Shown: one piece after another, positions 33,871-45,193 of the stretch
How the letters are laid out: every line of letters starts with the position of its first letter
Position numbering within the stretch: position 1 is the first letter of the stretch
Origin: Azospirillum sp. 412522
GTDB taxonomy: Bacteria > Pseudomonadota > Alphaproteobacteria > Azospirillales > Azospirillaceae
Length of the DNA: 64,000 bases
Assembly (NCBI RefSeq): GCF_019805165.1
Contig: NZ_RWIJ01000018.1
Coordinates: 28,243 to 92,242 of the forward strand
Direction of reading: 5' to 3'
Made by a program: the position numbers and the translations under genes
The notes under the pieces: model-generated
What the model saw: only the letters and a program-made list of their open reading frames with translations
Told to the model about the DNA's origin: nothing
Databases searched by the model: none

Positions 33871-33874
<4 letters not shown>
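33446..33874 (-). CDS. CheY-like single-domain response regulator
   Basis: A 142-residue receiver domain without output domain. LLIEDEVYTRGLLRQIL carries the acidic pocket, FCDVHMKPMNGLQVL carries the phosphorylation Asp60, FIMLTADN the Thr, and GYLVKPVS the Lys114. The start overlaps the hybrid-kinase stop by ATGA, so it is surely the kinase's partner, most likely receiving phosphate from its HPt domain. It acts by protein contact rather than DNA binding. The insert KVKGVDRTPF before the fourth strand is typical of CheY-like regulators in this order. Confidence 0.93.
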
Positions 33875-36768
<2,894 letters not shown>

Positions 36769-36800
36769 GGTTCGGCCTTTTCGCCCGTCATCGCGTCTCA

Positions 36801-36847
36801 GCAGGTTTCTCCAGATCGGGCCACAGGCCCGGCCTGGAGAAACCTGC
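36801..36847. repeat. hairpin 1 between binding protein and kinase genes
   Basis: Perfect 14-bp arms beginning GCAGGTTTCTCC (36801-36814 and 36834-36847) around a 19-bp centre that also contains GGGCC/GGCCC. It is followed by a related hairpin. It could form a strong RNA structure that attenuates read-through from the binding-protein gene to the kinase gene. Confidence 0.75.
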
Positions 36848-36862
36848 GGACTCTATGGTTTT

Positions 36863-36912
36863 GCAGGTTTCCCGAGCCCGCCCATCTGTGGGCGGAGTTC
36901 GGAAAAACCTGC
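36863..36912. repeat. hairpin 2 between binding protein and kinase genes
   Basis: Outer arms GCAGGTTT and AAACCTGC, the same ends as hairpin 1, with an inner stem CGCCCA-TCTG-TGGGCG. The shared ends suggest that both belong to one palindromic repeat family. Confidence 0.7.
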
Positions 36913-36930
36913 TTGGCAGGGTCCCGGCTC

Positions 36931-38007
36931 TCAGCGCAGCGGCAGGGCGATGAGCAGGCCGCCCTTCGTCCACAGCTCGTTCAGGCCGCGCTCCAGCTTC
37001 AGCGGCGTCTTCGGCCCGACCGTCGCCTCGAACACGTCGCCGTAGTTGCCGACCTGGGCGATGATCCGGAAGGCCCAGGAATCGTCCAGCCCCAGGGGGG
37101 CGCCGAAGCCCGGCACCATGCCGACCAGGCGCAGGACGCGGCTGGATCCGCTCCGGCGCATCTCCTCGACGTTGCGTCGCGAGACCCCCAGCTCCTCGGC
37201 CTCGATCATCGCGGCGAGCGTCCAGCGCATCGCCTCCAGCCACGCGTCGTCGCCCTTGCGGACCAGCGGACCGAGCGGTTCCTTGGAGATGCGCTGGCGC
37301 ACCACCAGATGCTCGTCGGGGTTGGGCATCTCCATCACACGCAGCGCGGCGAGCGCGGCGGAGTCCGAGGTCATCACGTCGCATTCGCCCGACCGGTAGC
37401 TGGCGATCATCTCGCCCAGCGGCCCCTTGGGGATCGGCCGGTAGGCGATGTTGAGGGTGCGGAAATGTTCGGCGAGGTTGGTTTCCGACGTCGTGCCGCG
37501 CTGGAAGCAGATGGAAAGCCCGGCCATCTGCCGGACCGTGCGGACGTTCAGCGCGCGGCGGACCAGGAAGCCCTGCCCGTCGTAGTAGCTGATCCCGACC
37601 GGCTGGAAGCCGCCGCCGGCCAGCCGGCTCAGGGTGATCGTCGTGCTGCGGCTCAGCAGGTCGATGTCGCCGCCGGCCAGCCGCCGCAGCCCCTCCGCGG
37701 TGGTGGCGGGAACGAACACCACCTTGTCGGCATCGCCCAGCACGGCGGCGGCGGCGGCCCGGCAGAACTCGACGTCGAAGCCCCGCCATTGCCCGTCGGG
37801 ACCCGGCATCGAGAATCCGGCGACGCCTGTGCTCACGCCGCAGCGGATGGCTCCGCGCTCCCGGACCGCGGCCATGGTCGACGGGACCGGCGAGGCCTGC
37901 GGGGCGGCTTCCTGGCTCAAGGCCGGCGCGGTCGGTGCGGAGAGAAGAGCCAGCGCGACCAGGGCGGTCCCAAGCGCGGTCCGCAGACGAAACGGTTTCA
38001 GGAACAT
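36931..38007 (-). CDS. family 3 amino-acid-type periplasmic binding protein
   Basis: A 358-residue protein of the general amino-acid (AapJ/BztA-like) binding-protein group. A signal peptide (LGTALVALALLSAPTAPALS) is followed by VRERGAIRCGVSTGVAGFSMPGPDGQWRGFDVEFCRA, the family's first ligand-binding strand and loop, and later SICFQRGTTSETNLAEHF and YRSGECDVMTSDSAALAALR. No permease or ATPase gene lies nearby. Instead it is followed by a sensor kinase and regulator on the same strand, so it may work as the ligand receptor of that pathway. Start ATG 38007; the frame is open to 38064 with a small NEPS repeat that is probably not translated. Confidence 0.9.
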   Translation of the reverse strand: MFLKPFRLRTALGTALVALALLSAPTAPALSQEAAPQASPVPSTMAAVRERGAIRCGVSTGVAGFSMPGPDGQWRGFDVEFCRAAAAAVLGDADKVVFVPATTAEGLRRLAGGDIDLLSRSTTITLSRLAGGGFQPVGISYYDGQGFLVRRALNVRTVRQMAGLSICFQRGTTSETNLAEHFRTLNIAYRPIPKGPLGEMIASYRSGECDVMTSDSAALAALRVMEMPNPDEHLVVRQRISKEPLGPLVRKGDDAWLEAMRWTLAAMIEAEELGVSRRNVEEMRRSGSSRVLRLVGMVPGFGAPLGLDDSWAFRIIAQVGNYGDVFEATVGPKTPLKLERGLNELWTKGGLLIALPLR

Positions 38008-38201
38008 GTCGGTTCGCGGGTCCCTGCTTGGCTCATTCGGGCTTGGCTCATTCGGCGGTCTCATCGGATCCCGTGCCGGGACCGACCCAAGGACACAACC
38101 CTCCTTCCGGTTAAGGCGGCGTTTACGCGGCGACGATCAATCATCGGTGCCACGGGTGCCACGCGTGCCGATCGCTCGGGCGGCGGCCGGGCGCAGGCAG
38201 G

Positions 38202-38234
38202 AAAACGGCCCGCGGTATCCCCGCGGGCCGTTTC
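38202..38234. terminator. rho-independent-type hairpin
   Basis: A 14-bp perfect GC-rich stem (GAAACGGCCCGCGG and its complement) around a TATCC loop, with A/T-rich flanks on both sides. It lies just past the aldo/keto reductase stop (minus strand), so it most likely ends that transcript. Confidence 0.7.
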
Positions 38235-38261
38235 CAGTCAGTCGGTCAGCCAGTCAGGCAA

Positions 38262-39317
38262 TCAGCCGGCTTCGGCCGCGGAGGAGGCGCTCCACAGGTT
38301 GATGCCGGCGTCGGCGACGGCGTGGGTGTCGATCTCCGCCAGTTCCTCTTGCGTGAAGGACAGGCTGTTCAGCGCATCCAGCGAGTTGTCCAACTGCTCG
38401 ACGTTCCGCGCGCCGATCAGGGCGGAGGTCACGCGCGGGTCGCGCAGGACCCAGGCGATGGCCATCTGCGCCAGCGTCTGGCCGCGCCGCCGGGCGATGG
38501 CGTCGAGCGCGCGGACGCGTTCCAGGTTCTCCGGCGACAGGAAGTTGGCCCGCAGCGTCCCGCCCTTGGCGGCGCGGGCGTCGGCGGGCTGGCCGCCGAG
38601 ATACTTGTTGGTCAGCATGCCCTGGGCCAGCGGCGAGAAGGCGATGCAGCCCATGCCGAGGTCGTCCAGCGTGTCGAGCAGCCCGCCATCGCCCTTGCCT
38701 TCCACCCAGCGGTTCAGCATCGAGTAGGAGGGCTGGTGGATCAGGCAGGGGGTGCCGAGCTGGCGCAGGATCCCGGCCGCCCGCCGCGTCATCTCCGGCG
38801 AGTAGGAGGAGATGCCGACATAGAGCGCCTTGCCCTGGCGGACGATGTGGTCCAGCGCCCCCATCGTCTCCTCCAGCGGGGTGCGGGGATCGACGCGGTG
38901 CGAATAGAAAATGTCGACGTAGTCGAGGCCCATCCGGGTCAGGCTCTGGTCCAGGCTGGAGACCAGATACTTGCGCGAGCCCCAGTTGCCGTAGGGGCCG
39001 GGCCACATCTCGTAGCCGGCCTTGGTCGAGATCACCATCTGGTCGCGGTAGGGACGGAAATCGGTGGCGAGGATGCGGCCGAAATTCTCCTCGGCCGAGC
39101 CCGGCGGCGGGCCGTAGTTGTTGGCGAGGTCGAAATGGGTGACGCCGCGGTCAAAGGCCCGGCGCAGCACGGCGCGCCCGGTGGCGAACACGTCGGTGCC
39201 GCCGAAATTCTGCCACAGCCCCAGCGAAATGGCCGGCAGGTCGAGCCCGCTGCGGCCGGTGCGGCGGTAGCTCATGCCCTCGTAACGCCGGTCGGCGGCA
39301 AGGTAGGGCGGTTGCAT
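38262..39317 (-). CDS. aldo/keto reductase (YghZ/Gpr-like)
   Basis: A 351-residue NADPH-dependent carbonyl reductase of the subgroup that includes L-glyceraldehyde-3-phosphate reductase YghZ. MSYRRTGRSGLDLPAISLGLWQNFG and DLANNYGPPPGSAEENFGRIL contain the catalytic Asp and Tyr region. VISTKAGYEMWPGPYGNWGSRKYL, with the catalytic Lys, is typical of that subgroup, and FYSHRVDPRTPLEETM carries the His. ATG 39317 has GGGAGAG upstream. It lies 83 bp after the start region of the LysR-type gene on the same strand. Substrate is likely a short aldehyde, unproven. Confidence 0.93.
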   Translation of the reverse strand: MQPPYLAADRRYEGMSYRRTGRSGLDLPAISLGLWQNFGGTDVFATGRAVLRRAFDRGVTHFDLANNYGPPPGSAEENFGRILATDFRPYRDQMVISTKAGYEMWPGPYGNWGSRKYLVSSLDQSLTRMGLDYVDIFYSHRVDPRTPLEETMGALDHIVRQGKALYVGISSYSPEMTRRAAGILRQLGTPCLIHQPSYSMLNRWVEGKGDGGLLDTLDDLGMGCIAFSPLAQGMLTNKYLGGQPADARAAKGGTLRANFLSPENLERVRALDAIARRRGQTLAQMAIAWVLRDPRVTSALIGARNVEQLDNSLDALNSLSFTQEELAEIDTHAVADAGINLWSASSAAEAG

Positions 39318-39400
39318 GGCGTTCTCTCCCGGTGTGATTCTAAGTGATATATCAGCATAGGGCGGCGGCCGGGCCGGGCGCAATGGGCCGGCCGGTCATA

Positions 39401-40315
39401 TCACTCCCGATCTGCCGAAGCGGACGGTGACGCGCAGACCTGCTTGACGCAGCCGCGCAGCCAGCGGTGGGCCGGGTCGGCGTCCAGACGCGGGTGCCAC
39501 AGCAGCGAGACGGTGACCTCCGGGGCGGGGAAGGGCAGGGCGAAGCTGTGGAGACCGGCGCGCAGGCCGGCGCTGTGCCGTTCGGGGACGCTGACGATCA
39601 GGTCGGTGCCGCGCACCAGCGCGAGAGCGGCGGCGAAGCCGCCGACCGTCGCCACCACCCGGCGCTTCAGCCCCAGCCGGTCCAGCGCCTCGTCCACCAG
39701 CCCGCGGTCGTCGCCGCGCCGCGACACCAGCAGATGCCGGCCGGCGGCGTAGCGGGCGGGAGTGATCCCGCCGCCGGTCAGGGGATGGCCGGGGCGGACG
39801 ACACCGATGAAGCGGTCATGGAACAGCGCCTGGACCCGCAGTTCCGGCCCGCTGTCGCCGGCGACCACCCCGGTTTCCAGATCGACCGATCCGTCGCGCA
39901 GGGGGCCGCTGTCCTTGTCGAGCTTGGCCAGGAAGCGGATGCGGACGCCGGGAGCCTCCGCGGCGACGAGGGTGAGCAGGGCGGCGCCGTAGCTTTCGAC
40001 GAAGCCGTCGCTGGTCCGCAGGGTGAAGGTCCGGGCCAGTTGGCTGAGGTCGAGGTTTTCCGCCGGGCGCAGCGCCGCCTCGGCCTCCTGCACCAGCAAC
40101 CGCACCCGGTCGCGCAGGACGAGTGCGCGCGGTGTGGGGACTAGGCCGCGTCCGGCCCTGACCAGCAGCGGATCGCCGGTCGCCTCGCGCAGCCGCGCCA
40201 GCGCCCGGCTCATCGCCGACGGGCTGAGCCGCAGCCGCCGCGCGGCACCGGCGACGCTGCCCTCCGCCAGCAGGGCGTCCAGGGTGACGAGCATGTTGAG
40301 GTCGGGAGCGGTCAT
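39401..40315 (-). CDS. LysR-family transcriptional regulator
   Basis: A 304-residue regulator with N-terminal HTH (LVTLDALLAEGSVAGAARRL, LSPSAMSRALARLREATGDPLL, VRAGRGLVPTPRA) and effector domain from about residue 90. The ATG at 40315 gives the usual short lead (MTAPDLNMLVTLD). It is divergent from an MFS exporter at 40459 with 143 bp between, the classic arrangement of a LysR protein controlling a neighbouring efflux gene. The aldo/keto reductase downstream on the same strand may be co-regulated. Confidence 0.92.
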   Translation of the reverse strand: MTAPDLNMLVTLDALLAEGSVAGAARRLRLSPSAMSRALARLREATGDPLLVRAGRGLVPTPRALVLRDRVRLLVQEAEAALRPAENLDLSQLARTFTLRTSDGFVESYGAALLTLVAAEAPGVRIRFLAKLDKDSGPLRDGSVDLETGVVAGDSGPELRVQALFHDRFIGVVRPGHPLTGGGITPARYAAGRHLLVSRRGDDRGLVDEALDRLGLKRRVVATVGGFAAALALVRGTDLIVSVPERHSAGLRAGLHSFALPFPAPEVTVSLLWHPRLDADPAHRWLRGCVKQVCASPSASADRE

Positions 40316-40458
40316 GCGGCGGATCGTACCACGATCTGTCCCCACCGGTGTCCTCGGGACATGGCGTCCGATGCACGAATACAGTGCGACCGCTGCGCGT
40401 TCCGCCCTGTCCGCCCGCGCTCTAGCCTTGGCGCCTGTCTTGAGGAAGGAGAGGTGTC

Positions 40459-41877
40459 ATGAGGCAAGCGGTTGCTCAGGGAGATGGAGCCGAGGCGGCG
40501 GACGGGGCGGTCCGGTGGGGGCTGGCCGGGCTGGCGCTGGCGATGCTGCTGTCGTCGCTCGGCATCAGCATCGCCAATGTCGGGCTGCCGGCGCTGGCGC
40601 GGGCTTTCGACGTGCCGTTCCGGGAGGTCCAGTGGGTGGTGCTGGCCTATCTGCTGTCGATCACCACGCTGATCGTCGGCGTCGGGCGGCTGGGCGACAT
40701 CGTCGGGCGGCGGCGCCTGCTGCTGGCCGGGATCGCGCTGTTCACGGCGGCGTCGGCCGTGGCCGCCGCGGCGTCCGGCCTGTGGATGCTGGTCGCGGCC
40801 CGGGCGGTCCAGGGGCTGGGGGCGGCGGCGATGATGGCGCTCGCCACCGCCTTCGTCGGCGACGCCGTTCCCAAGGCGCGGATCGGCCGGGCCATGGGGC
40901 TGATGGGAACGACGTCGGCGATCGGCACCGCGCTCGGCCCGTCGCTGGGCGGCGGCCTGATCGCGGCGTTCGGCTGGCCGGCGATCTTCCTCGTCACCGT
41001 GCCGCCGGGGGTGGTGGCCTTCCTGCTGGTGCGGCGCCACCTGCCGGCCGACCGGGTCGAAGCGGATCGTGTGCCGGCGCAGGGAAGCTTCGACATCCCC
41101 GGCATGCTGATCCTCGCCCTGACGCTGGGGGCCTATGCGCTGGCGATGACCGGCGGGCGCGGCGGCTTCGGCTGGACGGACATGGCGCTGCTGCTGGCGG
41201 CGGCGGGCGGGGTCGGGCTGTTCCTGGCGGTGGAGGCGCGGACGGCGTCGCCGCTGCTGCGGATCGACACGCTGCGCGACCGGGCGCTGCGCGGCCGGCT
41301 GCTGATGAACATGCTGGTGGCGACCGTGCTGATGGCGACGCTGGTGGTGGGGCCGTTCCACCTCGCCCGCGCCCTGGGGCTGGAGACGGCGGCGGTCGGG
41401 ATCGTCCTGTCGGCCGGACCGCTGGTGTCGGCGCTGACCGGCGTGCCGGCGGGCCGGTTCGTCGACCGGTTCGGCGCGCCGCGCATGACGATCCTGGGGC
41501 TGAGCGCGACGACGGGCGGATGCGGACTGCTGGCGCTGCTGCCGGCAACGCTGGGCGTGGCCGGCTATGTCGGGCCGCTCGTCGTCGTCACCGCCGGCTA
41601 TGCGCTGTTCCAGGCCGCCAACAACACGGCGGTGATGGCGGATGTGGAGAAGGACCGGCGCGGCGTGGTGTCGGGGGTGCTCAACCTCTCGCGCAATCTG
41701 GGGCTGATCACCGGCGCCTCGGTGATGGGGACGATGTTCACGCTGGGGGTGGGGGCGGAGGTCGCCGCCGCGGCGCCTGACGCCGTCGCAGCGGGAACCC
41801 GGACGACCTTCGCCGTGGCCGCCGGGCTGATCGCCGTGGCGCTCGTCCTCGCAGTCGGGATGGCCCGGCGGCGGTGA
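40459..41877 (+). CDS. MFS drug-efflux-type transporter (DHA2-like)
   Basis: A 472-residue inner-membrane antiporter with 12-14 helices. Marks are LGISIANVGLPALARAF in helix 1, QWVVLAYLLSITTLIVGVGRLGDIVGRRRLLLAG (the conserved loop 2-3), and motif C-like GTALGPSLGGGLIAAFGWP, which is typical of proton-drug antiporters. Excellent ribosome-binding site (GGAGAGG) before ATG 40459. Its divergent LysR neighbour probably controls it. The substrate cannot be told from sequence. Confidence 0.93.
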   Translation: MRQAVAQGDGAEAADGAVRWGLAGLALAMLLSSLGISIANVGLPALARAFDVPFREVQWVVLAYLLSITTLIVGVGRLGDIVGRRRLLLAGIALFTAASAVAAAASGLWMLVAARAVQGLGAAAMMALATAFVGDAVPKARIGRAMGLMGTTSAIGTALGPSLGGGLIAAFGWPAIFLVTVPPGVVAFLLVRRHLPADRVEADRVPAQGSFDIPGMLILALTLGAYALAMTGGRGGFGWTDMALLLAAAGGVGLFLAVEARTASPLLRIDTLRDRALRGRLLMNMLVATVLMATLVVGPFHLARALGLETAAVGIVLSAGPLVSALTGVPAGRFVDRFGAPRMTILGLSATTGGCGLLALLPATLGVAGYVGPLVVVTAGYALFQAANNTAVMADVEKDRRGVVSGVLNLSRNLGLITGASVMGTMFTLGVGAEVAAAAPDAVAAGTRTTFAVAAGLIAVALVLAVGMARRR

Positions 41878-42174
41878 CCGTGATGCGGCGGTGAGTGGGA
41901 CAATGTGACCGTGACAATTCACGCCGACAGCCGTGGCTTGTCACGCAGACCATCCGAAGGCACGAACCATCCCGAGGCGGACCGGTGGAACCCTTCATTT
42001 CCCAAGGGTTTTCCCGGTCCCCCGCGGCGTGCTTTCGTACCTGTGGCCGAAAAGATACATCCGACATCGGAAATGTAATGGTGACAATGTTCCATTTGAC
42101 CCCGCCGATTTCGTCTCCATAATCCTGATTGTCTCGATTGTTCGAGCGATGTGCGCCAGATTATGGAGGATCCG
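41878..42174. other. intergenic region upstream of the DUF1127 gene
   Basis: 297 bp without a gene. It is A+T-richer than the neighbours, especially 42040-42160, and holds a good promoter at 42096-42123. Two TGACAAT words (GTGACAATT and GTGACAATG) occur at about 41911 and 42082. Confidence 0.5.
42096..42123 (+). promoter_or_regulatory. sigma-70-type promoter for the DUF1127 gene
   Basis: TTGACC at 42096-42101, 16-bp spacer, CATAAT at 42118-42123, close to the housekeeping consensus. A start near 42130 would give a leader of about 45 bases with the GGAGGA at 42165. Confidence 0.55.
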
Positions 42175-42426
42175 ATGCGCCAGACCGATGTGACCCGCAG
42201 TTCCGGCCCGTTCACGGCAGCCCAGGGCGCCGTTCCGGCCGTCGACCGCGTCACCCGTGTCGCCCGTCGCCCCCTCTGGCGGCTGCTCGACCTGTTGTTT
42301 TCCGCGATGGAACGGCGCAAACAACGTCATGCATTGATGGGGCTCGACGACTATCTGCTGAAGGACATCGGAATCAGCCGGTCCGAGGCGGAGCAGGAGG
42401 TGTCGAAGCCGTTCTGGCGGGGATGA
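42175..42426 (+). CDS. DUF1127 domain small protein
   Basis: An 83-residue protein ending in the DUF1127 motif: RHALMGLDDYLLKDIGISRSEAEQEVSKPFW (about residues 52-82). These Arg-rich small proteins are common in alphaproteobacteria; some take part in phosphate, carbon or RNA-turnover control. ATG 42175 has GGAGG 5 bases upstream; earlier in-frame ATGs at 42151 and 42163 lack it. It is 4 bp before the GNAT gene, so the two are co-transcribed. Confidence 0.88.
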   Translation: MRQTDVTRSSGPFTAAQGAVPAVDRVTRVARRPLWRLLDLLFSAMERRKQRHALMGLDDYLLKDIGISRSEAEQEVSKPFWRG

Positions 42427-42430
42427 GACG

Positions 42431-42865
42431 ATGGCCGACGAATCCATTCAGCACCGTTCCACTCAAATCCAGTACGCGGTCGAACCGGAGCTGAGCGCGG
42501 ATGCGTTCATCGACGTTCTGGAACGCTCCGGGCTGGCGGAACGCCGGCCCGTGGGCGACCGGCCGCGGGTGGAGGCGATGCTGCGCAACGCCGGCCTGAT
42601 CGTCACCGCGCGGGAGGAGGGTCGGCTGGTCGGCGTCGCCCGGTCGATCACCGACTTCGTCTATTGCTGCTACCTGTCCGACCTCGCCGTCGACCGCGCC
42701 CTGCAGGGGCGCGGCATCGGCAAGGAGCTGATGCGCCGCACCCGCGACGCCATGGGGCCGGGCACCATGTGCCTGCTGCTGTCCGCGCCCGGCGCCATCA
42801 CCTTCTACGAGACGGCCGGTCTGACGCGGCACAACCACGCCTTCCTGTTCACCGATCTGGAATAA
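42431..42865 (+). CDS. GNAT-family N-acetyltransferase
   Basis: A 144-residue acetyltransferase. GRLVGVARSITDFVYCCYLSDLAVDRALQGRGIGKELMRRT holds the acetyl-CoA pyrophosphate loop (Q/RGxGIG), and FYETAGLTRHNHAFLF is the C-terminal fold with the conserved Tyr. It begins 4 bp after the DUF1127 stop and is followed 40 bp later by the PLP dehydratase, probably one transcript. Acceptor unknown. Confidence 0.9.
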   Translation: MADESIQHRSTQIQYAVEPELSADAFIDVLERSGLAERRPVGDRPRVEAMLRNAGLIVTAREEGRLVGVARSITDFVYCCYLSDLAVDRALQGRGIGKELMRRTRDAMGPGTMCLLLSAPGAITFYETAGLTRHNHAFLFTDLE

Positions 42866-42905
42866 GACTCCGGAACAAGACACCGGGGTAGGGAGCATCG
42901 CCGCC

Positions 42906-43919
42906 ATGCCCGACACGATCTCCAGCACCGTGGCCGATACGACCGGCCTCGCCATCTCCTACGCCGACGTGGCCGGGGCGGCGGAGCGGATCGCCGGCGT
43001 CGCCCACCGCACGCCGGTGCTGACCAGCCGCACCGCCGACGCGCTGACCGGCGGCGAGCTGCTGTTCAAGTGCGAGAATCTCCAGCGTACCGGCGCCTTC
43101 AAGATCCGCGGCGCCTACAACGCGGTGTCGCGCTTCACGCCCGTCCAGCGCGCGCTCGGCGTCGTCGCCTATTCGTCGGGCAACCATGCCCAGGCGCTGG
43201 CGCTGGCGGCGTCGATGCTGAAGGTGAAATCCACCATCGTCATGCCGGAGGACGCCCCGGCGGCCAAGCTGGCGGCGACGCGCGGCTATGGCGCCGACGT
43301 GGTTCTGTACGACCGCTATGCCGAGCCGCCGGACGCCGCCGTCGCCCGCGTGCTGGAGGAGCGGGGCGGCGTCCTGATCCCGCCCTTCGACCATCCGCAT
43401 GTGATGGCCGGACAGGGCACCGTCGCCAAGGAGCTGATCGAGGAGGCGGGGCAGACCGGCGGGCCGCTCGACCTCTTGGTGGTGCCGACCGGCGGCGGCG
43501 GGCTGCTGTCCGGCTGCGTGGTCGCCGCGAAGACGCTGAACCCCGGCTGCCGCGTCGTCGGGGTCGAGCCGGAAGCCGGCAACGATGCCCAGCAGAGCCT
43601 GCGCAGCGGCGCCATCGTCCGCATCGACGCCCCGAAGACCATCGCCGACGGCGCCCAGAGCCGCGCGGTCGGCCAGTTGACCTTCCCGGTGCTGCAGCGG
43701 CTGGTCGACGACATCGTGACCGTCACCGACGGCGAGCTGGTCGAGGCCATGCGCCTCTTCGCCAGCCGGATGAAGATGCTGGTCGAGCCGACCGGCTGCC
43801 TCGCCGCCGCCGCGGTGCTGTCCGGCAAGTTCGACGTCCGCGGCAAGCGCGTCGGCATCGTCGTCACCGGCGGCAACGTCGACCTCGCCCGCTTCGCCAC
43901 GCTGGTTCAGGCGGGCTGA
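42906..43919 (+). CDS. PLP-dependent threonine/serine dehydratase family protein
   Basis: A 337-residue fold-type II enzyme. FKCENLQRTGAFKIRGAYNA carries the Lys that binds PLP, YSSGNHAQALALAA the substrate loop (SSGNHAQ), and VVPTGGGGLLSGC the phosphate loop. Short, without the regulatory ACT domain of biosynthetic IlvA. It may be catabolic threonine dehydratase, serine racemase or hydroxyaspartate ammonia-lyase, which cannot be separated by eye. GGGAG precedes ATG 42906. It sits in a plus-strand run with PhzF-like, VOC and GGCT-like genes, which points to small amino-acid or glutathione-type metabolism. Confidence 0.92.
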   Translation: MPDTISSTVADTTGLAISYADVAGAAERIAGVAHRTPVLTSRTADALTGGELLFKCENLQRTGAFKIRGAYNAVSRFTPVQRALGVVAYSSGNHAQALALAASMLKVKSTIVMPEDAPAAKLAATRGYGADVVLYDRYAEPPDAAVARVLEERGGVLIPPFDHPHVMAGQGTVAKELIEEAGQTGGPLDLLVVPTGGGGLLSGCVVAAKTLNPGCRVVGVEPEAGNDAQQSLRSGAIVRIDAPKTIADGAQSRAVGQLTFPVLQRLVDDIVTVTDGELVEAMRLFASRMKMLVEPTGCLAAAAVLSGKFDVRGKRVGIVVTGGNVDLARFATLVQAG

Positions 43920-43974
43920 GTTTCCTCTTCTTCCCGGGGACCAAGTTCCCCCAAGACGTAAGGGATCCCTATCC

Positions 43975-44781
43975 ATGACCGGGAAAGCCATGCGCCTGCC
44001 CATCTATCAGGTCGACGCCTTCACCGACCGCGTGTTCGCCGGCAACCCGGCGGCGGTCGTGCCGCTGGAGTCCTGGCTGCCCGACGCGCAGCTCCAGGCC
44101 ATCGCGGCGGAGAACAACCTGGCGGAGACCGCCTTCTTCATCCGCAGCGGCGAGGGCTATGAGCTGCGCTGGTTCACCCCGGCGGTCGAGGTCGAACTGT
44201 GCGGCCATGCCACGCTGGCGTCCGCCTTCGTCATCTCCACCATCCTGGAGCCGGGCCGCGCGCATATGGATTTCGCCACCCGGCAGGCCGGCACGCTGAC
44301 CGTCACCCGCGACGGCGACCGCTATACGCTGGACTTCCCCAACCGCCCGCCCAAGCCGGCGGAGAGTCCCGACCCCAAGCTGCTGGCCGCGCTGGGCGGA
44401 CCGGCGCCGGTCGCGGTGCTGAGCGGGCGGGACTATCTGGTGGTCTACGACTCGGCCGAGGCGGTGCGGGCGCTGGCGCCGGACATGGCGCTGCTGTCGA
44501 AGCTCGACCTGTGGGCCGTCTGCGTCACCGCGCCGGGAGAGGATGGGGTCGATTTCGTGTCGCGCCTGTTCGCTCCGGCGCAGGGCATCCCGGAGGATCC
44601 GGTCACCGGTTCCACCCACTGCATGCTGACCCCCTATTGGGCGGAGCGGCTGGGCAAGACCGTGCTGAGGGCGCGTCAGGTCTCGGCCCGCGGCGGCGAC
44701 CTGCTGTGCGAGCTGGCCGGCGACCGGGTGAGGATCGGCGGGCAGGCGGTGCTGTATCTCGAAGGCTCGATCCTGGTGTGA
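43975..44781 (+). CDS. PhzF-family isomerase
   Basis: A 268-residue protein of the PhzF/DapF-like fold with two similar halves. LPIYQVDAFTDRVFAGNPAAVVPL and AENNLAETAFFI carry the Gly-Asn-Pro loop and the catalytic Glu of the family. ELCGHATLASAFV and PEDPVTGSTHCMLTPYW form the second half site. No phenazine genes are nearby, so it is a generic PhzF homologue of unknown substrate. ATG 43975 has AAGGGA upstream; a start 5 codons on (MRLPIYQVD) matches the family better and cannot be ruled out. Confidence 0.92.
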   Translation: MTGKAMRLPIYQVDAFTDRVFAGNPAAVVPLESWLPDAQLQAIAAENNLAETAFFIRSGEGYELRWFTPAVEVELCGHATLASAFVISTILEPGRAHMDFATRQAGTLTVTRDGDRYTLDFPNRPPKPAESPDPKLLAALGGPAPVAVLSGRDYLVVYDSAEAVRALAPDMALLSKLDLWAVCVTAPGEDGVDFVSRLFAPAQGIPEDPVTGSTHCMLTPYWAERLGKTVLRARQVSARGGDLLCELAGDRVRIGGQAVLYLEGSILV

Positions 44782-44788
44782 GGCTGCA

Positions 44789-45193
44789 ATGACCGTTCAG
44801 TTCGAGCGCGTGGCGCCGATTCTCCCGGTTCGCGACGTGCGCGCCGCACTCGCCCATTACCGGAGCCTCGGCTTCACGGTGACCGCCTATGACGAGGCGG
44901 CGGCGGATCCGATCTACGGCTTTCTCGACCGGGATGGGGTGGGCCTGCATCTGGCGCTGGTTCCGGACCTCGATCCGGAGCGCTCGGCCGTCGCCTGCTA
45001 CCTCTATGTCGGAGACGCCGACGCGCTGCACGCGGCGTGGCAGGCCGCGAAGGCCGGCGGCCGCCTGACCGAGGTCGCCGACACGCCCTATGGCCTGCGC
45101 GAGTTCGCCCACATCGATCCGGACGGCAACCTGCTGCGGGTCGGGTCGCCGATGACGAAGCCCATGACGACCGGGAGAGACGCCGATGGCTGA
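44789..45193 (+). CDS. VOC-family (glyoxalase/bleomycin-resistance-like) protein
   Basis: A 134-residue protein with the paired beta-alpha-beta-beta-beta modules of the vicinal oxygen chelate fold. VAPILPVRDVRAALAHYRSLGFTV opens it, and the C-terminal part has LREFAHIDPDGNLLRVG, where the family's last metal-binding Glu or DPDGN turn lies. The set of metal ligands seems incomplete, as in bleomycin-binding members. It is 7 bp after phzF and overlaps the next gene by 8 bp; the four-gene run is one unit. Confidence 0.88.
   Translation: MTVQFERVAPILPVRDVRAALAHYRSLGFTVTAYDEAAADPIYGFLDRDGVGLHLALVPDLDPERSAVACYLYVGDADALHAAWQAAKAGGRLTEVADTPYGLREFAHIDPDGNLLRVGSPMTKPMTTGRDADG

Noticed and set aside
42906..44781. 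Phenazine biosynthesis locus
   Set aside because: Only the PhzF-like fold is present; no other phz genes.
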